Source of the DNA: Manduca sexta
Taxonomy: Eukaryota; Arthropoda; Insecta; Lepidoptera; Sphingidae
Reading direction: 5' to 3'
NCBI RefSeq assembly: GCF_014839805.1
Contig: NC_051132.1
Location: 5,890,001-5,954,000 of the forward strand
DNA: 64,000 bases
The position numbers were made by a program, and so were the translations under genes. Numbering within the stretch: the first letter of the stretch is position 1; each line of letters begins with the position of its first letter. The notes under the pieces were generated by a model, which saw nothing but the letters and a program-made list of their open reading frames with translations, ran no database searches and was not told the origin of the DNA. Shown here one piece after another: positions 60,301 through 64,000 of the stretch.

Positions 60301-63241
60301 AATATAAATGCAGAAGTTTGTCAAGAAATTGTCAGCAGTTCTTTTTATTTGTTCAGACGAATTTGGGTGAAATTTAGTATGTAGATAACGTATGTCCTGA
60401 ATTAACAAATAGGTTACTTATTATAGAAAAATCCAGAGTATGACTTTTTTACCCGGGAAAAATCTGCAACGCGGTTGAGGTCACGAGTAACACCGCGTAC
60501 TGAATAAATATATGAACAAAAATATCCATGATTAAATTTAAATCTACACAAATCCATTCACGAAAATAAAATGAATTGCTTAAAAACCGAGCGGCGAATA
60601 TTCCTTAGGGGCAAAAGTAAATCCGTAAACAAATCCAACATCTGACACGTTTCCAACTTTGAACGAATTTGTTTTGTGGCATCGTTATTTATATTGGCAA
60701 ATATAGAATTTACTATGTAAATAAAACTTCACGGGCAATTTGTTTAGACTTATAACTTACTAGCTTTTGCTTGCGGCTTCGCCCGCTTGAAGGAGTTTTC
60801 CGGGATAAAAGTCCCACTAAAAAAAGTCTCCGATTTAATTATATTTATGACTCACTATTTTGGTCATATTGGCTTTCAGATAAAAGGTAGATATATGCTG
60901 TCGCGGACTTTTATTTAGAACTATTTAAGACAAATCATCCTACGGTACATTATCTTTGTCTAACTCCAACGGTTAGGCAGCGTACGCCAAGCTTTTCTTC
61001 CGACTTACTTGATATGTACCGTTATATTAGGATCAAATTGCACAAAATTTTTATAAATTGTAGCCTATGTGTTATTCTAATTTATAACCAATATTATCGT
61101 AAAGTTTCATCCAATCCGTTCAGTAGTTTTTCGTGAAAGAAGAACAAACATACATTCATACATACATACTTCCATACATCCATCCTCACAAATTTTCGGG
61201 TTATACAGATATTTTTTATACAAAATTTATTATTGACATTAATTGGAATTTTATATGGCAATCATTTATAAAGCCGTAATTTGAAGCAGCTACAGAATCA
61301 AGATTAGCTCAACTTCAATTACACAGACCAAAATTCAGTTGAACCATTTCTGAGCCACTAAGATTGAATGAATCAATCAAGCTATTGATTATTAACAAAT
61401 ACATCGAGTATTCTCTAAGCTCGTTGCTAAGTCTAGTTTTGATTACAATTTGTGCGGATTACAATAGATATTAAATGCAATGCACGTATAGACAGCCGCT
61501 AGCCAGGACTGTGCAAGGAGGTTTGCGTTGATTAATTGGGTATTTGAGTCGGGAATCTGAAGCCATTCCTAAAGTATCGACGAGGGCTATACCGCTGTGT
61601 TAAATGCAAAAGCGGTATGTCAGGGAAACCTTATTTCGAGATAATCAAAGTTTTGTAAATATAGTTTTGTATGTAAAACTGTGATTGAGATTTTTTTTAA
61701 GGTTTTTTAACAAATTCTAAACAAGATACCGTTATTGAGGTAAGTTCATTAGATGGGTATTTCTTTAAACTCTCTGACGACATAAAATCAAGATTTTGAT
61801 TTTTTTAGATACCGTCTGGGCGGTCGTATAGTCACCCCTAAGTTACAAACAATTTTCACTTTACAGGCGAAAACGAAAAAAAAGTAGATACATAGAACTG
61901 TTATTGCGTCAACAAATTCTCTTAAAATATGTATTTAGAACGCGCGTCATCATTGTGACTATAATCTATCACTGATGACGTAATCGTAGTGTCATCGTTC
62001 TAATTACTTACATTTAGTCTCGATGAGAAATTGTATAACTGTTATTTCTGGCAGCGTTTTCTATAACCTAAGGAAAAGATAAATTAACCATGGAATTAAC
62101 TCGCACCTAATTTCGTTTAAATACATCCGAAAATTAATAGTATGTTTTATTTTATGTCTTATTTATAAAATTGAAAATTAAAATACCGACTTGAGAATAA
62201 GGCTAATTATTATTTTGGATCTTATTTTATATTGCTATAACGAACATTTTCGTCTCCAGGGGAACGTTGGAGGATAAAGGTTTGAAGTATAATAATGTGT
62301 ACTAAAGATATGAACATTGAATAATTCAATGGCATGTTTAACAACCTTATAATATAATTGTTTATATAAGTCCCTGAAAATATAATTTTATCTATTATAA
62401 TGTAAAGCTATATCATTTAAATTACATTTAATATTTTATGAGCAGGCACGACCCCGTGAATTACCCTTACCAAATGATATCGGACGGCGAATTTTTAAGA
62501 ATCATATTTTTTTATTCGCAATGAATACCAAAGATATGGGCTTGGCAAATGTCTGATTTTATGTTTAAAACGTGGCGTAAATTATCTATCGACGGATGCA
62601 GAGTTTGTTAATTTTAGTAATATATATGAATATCATAATATCATTGGAAGCAGGAACTAGAGATTTTATGCTTAACGTATCCCTGGTAATATTGCCTTAT
62701 GGCCAATTCCTATAAACAAAATGAAACAAACGAAATTAAATTTGCGTGACATACTCACAGATGAATTTCATATTGTTAGAAAATGTAGGAAAATATTGTA
62801 TTTTAACTTTTCAGACAACCAACAGCTCGGTCCACTCCGTGACCATGTATCTACAGTCTTCGAAACGTCGGGGGATAGTTAAAGAATAAAAATCGCGATA
62901 AAATCCCAAAAGTAGCTTAATTTCGATACAGATGAATTATTTTGATTTATTTATTCTTACAGGTGAAGTTCAAATATATTTTAATCCAGGACATGTCTGC
63001 TCGCGTGACAAATTTCAACCAAATCTGCTCTGTTGTTTCTGCGTTTATTTCTAACAAATATACAAACGTCCAGACATTTCCACAAACTTTCGCATGTATA
63101 ATATTACCAAGAGTAAGTGTTTTACATACTAAAAAATAATAGTTATATATCACTTACTTATACCCAGCTTCGGTGTTTTGTCCTCTTCCTTTTCTTCTTC
63201 TGCCTTGCTGCTAGATTTCTTTGAACTTGGTTCTGAAACAT
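47450..63241 (-). CDS. Osiris family protein (DUF1676), gene 2, 5'-incomplete, with long C-terminal tail
   Basis: Three minus-strand exons join in phase: 63241-63158, 51546-51354 and 48386-47450. The first gives an acidic/lysine linker. The second gives the Osiris hydrophobic block. The third gives a 311-residue tail to TGA. Signal peptide, two-Cys region and DUF1676 core must lie beyond position 64000. The hydrophobic block (VIVPLLFGMKSAGAVIFAFT ... VASKMALLVTVGMAMKKL) identifies the family. The tail is odd: most Osiris proteins end within a few dozen residues of the membrane block, whereas this one adds over 300. They start with a His/Tyr/Ser part and end in a Tyr/Pro/Lys then Arg/Lys-rich part with six N-x-S/T sequons. 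A cuticle-related secretory/endosomal protein is the family expectation; the tail's job is unknown. Confidence 0.8.
49866..50040. mobile_element. TIR element Q, copy 2
   Basis: TTTCATCCACAAAGACGCGC and GCGCGTCTTCATGAATGAAA; same ends and size as the copy at 26110, with an internal part that looks reversed relative to it. Confidence 0.8.
50346..50470. mobile_element. Hairpin element R
   Basis: Arms of about 34 bp (TTTTTGCAATTACGGGCGTT at the left, AACGCCCGAAATTGCAAAAA at the right) surround some 55 bases. Five or so mismatches between arms indicate age. Weaker pairing extends outward on both sides, so the whole element may reach 50320-50500. Confidence 0.65.
50547..50735 (-). mobile_element. 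Helitron-like remnant
   Basis: TAGCTTTTGCCTGCGATTCC at the left, GTAGTTCGTGAGATATGCGC and CAAACAAACTTTCCAG at the right; related to 25585-25652. Confidence 0.45.
51354..51546 (-). CDS. Gene 2 hydrophobic Osiris signature exon
   Basis: The acceptor is AAATTCCAG and the donor AGCGG|GTAAGT, perfect consensus. It encodes RRHKKK, then about 45 hydrophobic residues broken by single lysines (GMKSAG, TIKAFV, SKMALL), then MKKLYDSYSS. This basic-hydrophobic-KKL pattern matches exon 4 of gene 1 and defines Osiris proteins. The exon leaves two bases (GG), which can be completed to Gly by either candidate last exon. Confidence 0.9.
53270..53712 (-). mobile_element. SINE-C, long tRNA-derived element (about 440 bp)
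   Basis: Read on the minus strand from 53712 it starts with a tRNA-like head: A-box-like TGGCGTAGTTGT and B-box GGGTTCGAATCC. The body contains TTGGCAGTGTGATACCCTAT and GTAGACACGTAAAACC, with a second B-box-like GGTTCAAGTCC near the far end. The length is close to that of the Bombyx Bm1 class, but I cannot confirm identity. It is not a working tRNA gene: the head lacks a foldable cloverleaf on inspection. Confidence 0.65.
53848..53899. repeat. AT-rich hairpin
   Basis: TCAGAAAACAAT...TATTTTCAT pairs with ATGAAAATATTGTTTTCTGA; a small bulge separates two paired parts. No gene is adjacent. Confidence 0.7.
54355..54570 (+). repeat. Repeat S copy
   Basis: ATTCCCCTTCGGAAGTCGAC, ACAATTATGCCAGCCGACTG, CACAGACTGATCGGGAACGC. 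Confidence 0.75.
56194..56439 (+). mobile_element. Helitron-like non-autonomous element, near complete
   Basis: Begins TACTAATATTATAAAGTTTG, with TGTAATTTGGTCATAACATA inside, and ends CACGCGGTTGAAGTCACGAG then CAAAGGCTGG, a damaged CTAG end. Confidence 0.65.
58129..58558 (+). mobile_element. Palindromic TIR element P, copy 4, interrupted
   Basis: Starts GGCCCTTTTTCACAAGTTTC and ends CAAAACAGGGCCTT. It is enlarged by the inserted element at 58257-58416. After that insertion, part of the core is seen twice (ACTTACTCC... and ATTTACTCC...), hinting at a second rearrangement. Confidence 0.7.
58257..58416. mobile_element. TIR element nested in element P, TA flanks
   Basis: About 160 bp between CTCGTGGGTCCTCTC and GAGAGGACCCAAGAG, inverted repeats with one mismatch, next to TA on both sides. 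The size and TA flanks suggest a Tc1/mariner-type MITE. Confidence 0.7.
60760..61213 (-). mobile_element. Helitron-like non-autonomous element, long variant
   Basis: CTAGCTTTTGCTTGCGGCTT and CGCCCGC at the left form the terminal hairpin reversed. The far end has CATACATCCATCCTCACAAA. It carries an extra segment (about 60900-61000) shared with 34920-34985. Confidence 0.65.
62815..62910 (+). repeat. Repeat V copy
   Basis: CCACTCCGTGACCATGTATC, TACAGTCTTCGAAACGTCGG, AATCGCGATAAAATCCC. Confidence 0.65.
62962..63105 (-). mobile_element. Helitron-like 5' part
   Basis: AATCCAGGACATGTCTGCTC, GTTTCTGCGTTTATTTCTAA, CAAACTTTCGCATGTATAAT; the same family as 9890-10185. It ends about 50 bases before a gene 2 exon. 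Confidence 0.5.
63158..63241 (-). CDS. Gene 2 internal exon (acidic/lysine linker)
   Basis: It follows TAATTTCAG and ends GGTATAA|GTAAGT, a perfect donor. It has 27 whole codons reading VSEPSSKKSSSKAEEEKEED and then KTPKLGI. It enters with two bases and leaves with one, and that last A combines with GA of the next exon to give Arg. A second acceptor (TGTTTCAG) nine bases in would remove three residues in frame. The charged linker before the membrane block is usual in the family. Confidence 0.75.
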   Translation of the reverse strand: MFQNQVQRNLAARQKKKRKRTKHRSWV

Positions 63242-64000
63242 CTGAAATTAATACATTTTAAATTAGAAATTAAGTAAAAATAAAATGAAAATCGAGTTTT
63301 TCATTTCCAAGTCAATTACAGAGGTTTTTAAAGCAAACACTTTTTATGACCTAAGTACTCTCGGAGTATCATTAGTGTTCAAAAGCGAAGGGAAATAAAA
63401 CTTTAAAGCTTACTATTTAATTTTGAGCATTGGACAGAGCAAAGGGATATTTTTAGCAAACAAACAAGGAAATGAATGATCTTATGTTAAATAGTGATCA
63501 TCATTTATAAACACTAAACAATATCAGAAGTAACACGGATACAGTGTTGGTTAAAGGACTAAATTAGAAATTAGGCAATGCAAATTAATTGCAATAAAAA
63601 CCGCAAAATAGTTTTATTTCAATATCTAAAATTCGCGTAAACATAAAAATTCACAATATAATGTGGAAACACTTATAACACCAGCAAATGTCGCTTCTGT
63701 CAGACCGGCCCTTAAATGATTCACTCGTTTGGTGTAAAAAAAAGTAGAATCGGGAGGCGACAGTAATATTATTAAAAAAAAAACGGACAAGTGCGACTTG
63801 GGCTCAAGCACTGAAGGTTCCGTAGAATATTATAGGTAAGGTATCTAAATATGTAACTTCAAACTTGACTTACTTAACTTTGTCGTTCGATCCCTAGACA
63901 AGATTATTTTACCAACAAATTTGTAATAGTAAATAAATTTTTTGTTTTTAATATATATTTTACATTTTTTTTATTGCTTTGTATGACAAGACCAGTTTGC
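63242..64000 (-). other. Further upstream intron of gene 2 (open at window edge)
   Basis: AT-rich, with no exon seen. The last 40 bases begin a copy of the small repeat also present at 35310 and 44460 (poly-T, TTGCTTTG, ATGACAAGACCAG). Confidence 0.5.

Larger units (their letters stand above)
51547..63157 (-). other. Gene 2 intron between linker and hydrophobic exon (about 11.6 kb)
   Basis: Holds a long tRNA-derived SINE (53270-53712), small repeats (54355-54570, 62815-62910), Helitron-like elements (56194-56439, 60760-61213, 62962-63105) and nested palindromic elements (58129-58558). 51550-53260, 54600-56190, 58570-60750 and 61220-62810 show neither exon nor named element. Confidence 0.65.

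Overview
The window is AT-rich insect nuclear DNA, almost certainly from a moth or butterfly. It is packed with repeat types typical of Lepidoptera: tRNA-derived SINEs with (ATT)n tails, Helitron-like ends of the form GCGGGCGAAGCCGCGGGC...CTAG, RTE/CR1-like LINE tails, and many small terminal-inverted-repeat elements. Genes are spliced with long, repeat-filled introns. There is no sign of bacterial, viral or organellar sequence. All gene calls are my own exon reconstructions, based on splice signals, reading-frame phase and family resemblance.

Two genes of the insect Osiris family (DUF1676) are visible, arranged tail to tail. Gene 1 (+ strand, coding 9317-42662, five exons, 258 residues) appears complete: a signal-peptide exon, a two-cysteine exon, a DUF1676 exon, the characteristic long hydrophobic exon, and a short C-terminal exon carrying a TYQVF motif. 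Its first intron is about 18.9 kb and its last about 11 kb. Gene 2 (- strand) enters from beyond the right edge. Three exons are visible: an acidic/lysine linker (63158-63241), the hydrophobic exon (51354-51546) and an unusually long last exon (47450-48386). The last exon gives the protein a large Tyr/Lys/Arg-rich tail with several N-glycosylation sequons. A second possible last exon at 46667-46832 is phase-compatible with the same donor, so gene 2 may have alternative C-termini.

Layout: 1-905, the 3' part of a Helitron-like element with a 123-bp minisatellite. 906-9316, intergenic sequence and repeats with a candidate TATA promoter at the right end. 9317-42662, gene 1 with its introns. 42663-46666, the convergent intergenic region with two young SINEs. 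46667-63241, gene 2. 63242-64000, a further gene 2 intron. Most remaining sequence is transposon remnants or unannotatable AT-rich DNA.

Osiris proteins are endosomal/secretory membrane proteins linked to cuticle formation (for example, gore-tex/Osi23 shapes olfactory cuticle nanopores in Drosophila). The two genes probably belong to the conserved Osiris cluster, but I could not assign numbered orthologues. I found no new enzymatic or defence system. The most unusual signals are the basic, glycosylatable tail and the second last exon of gene 2.
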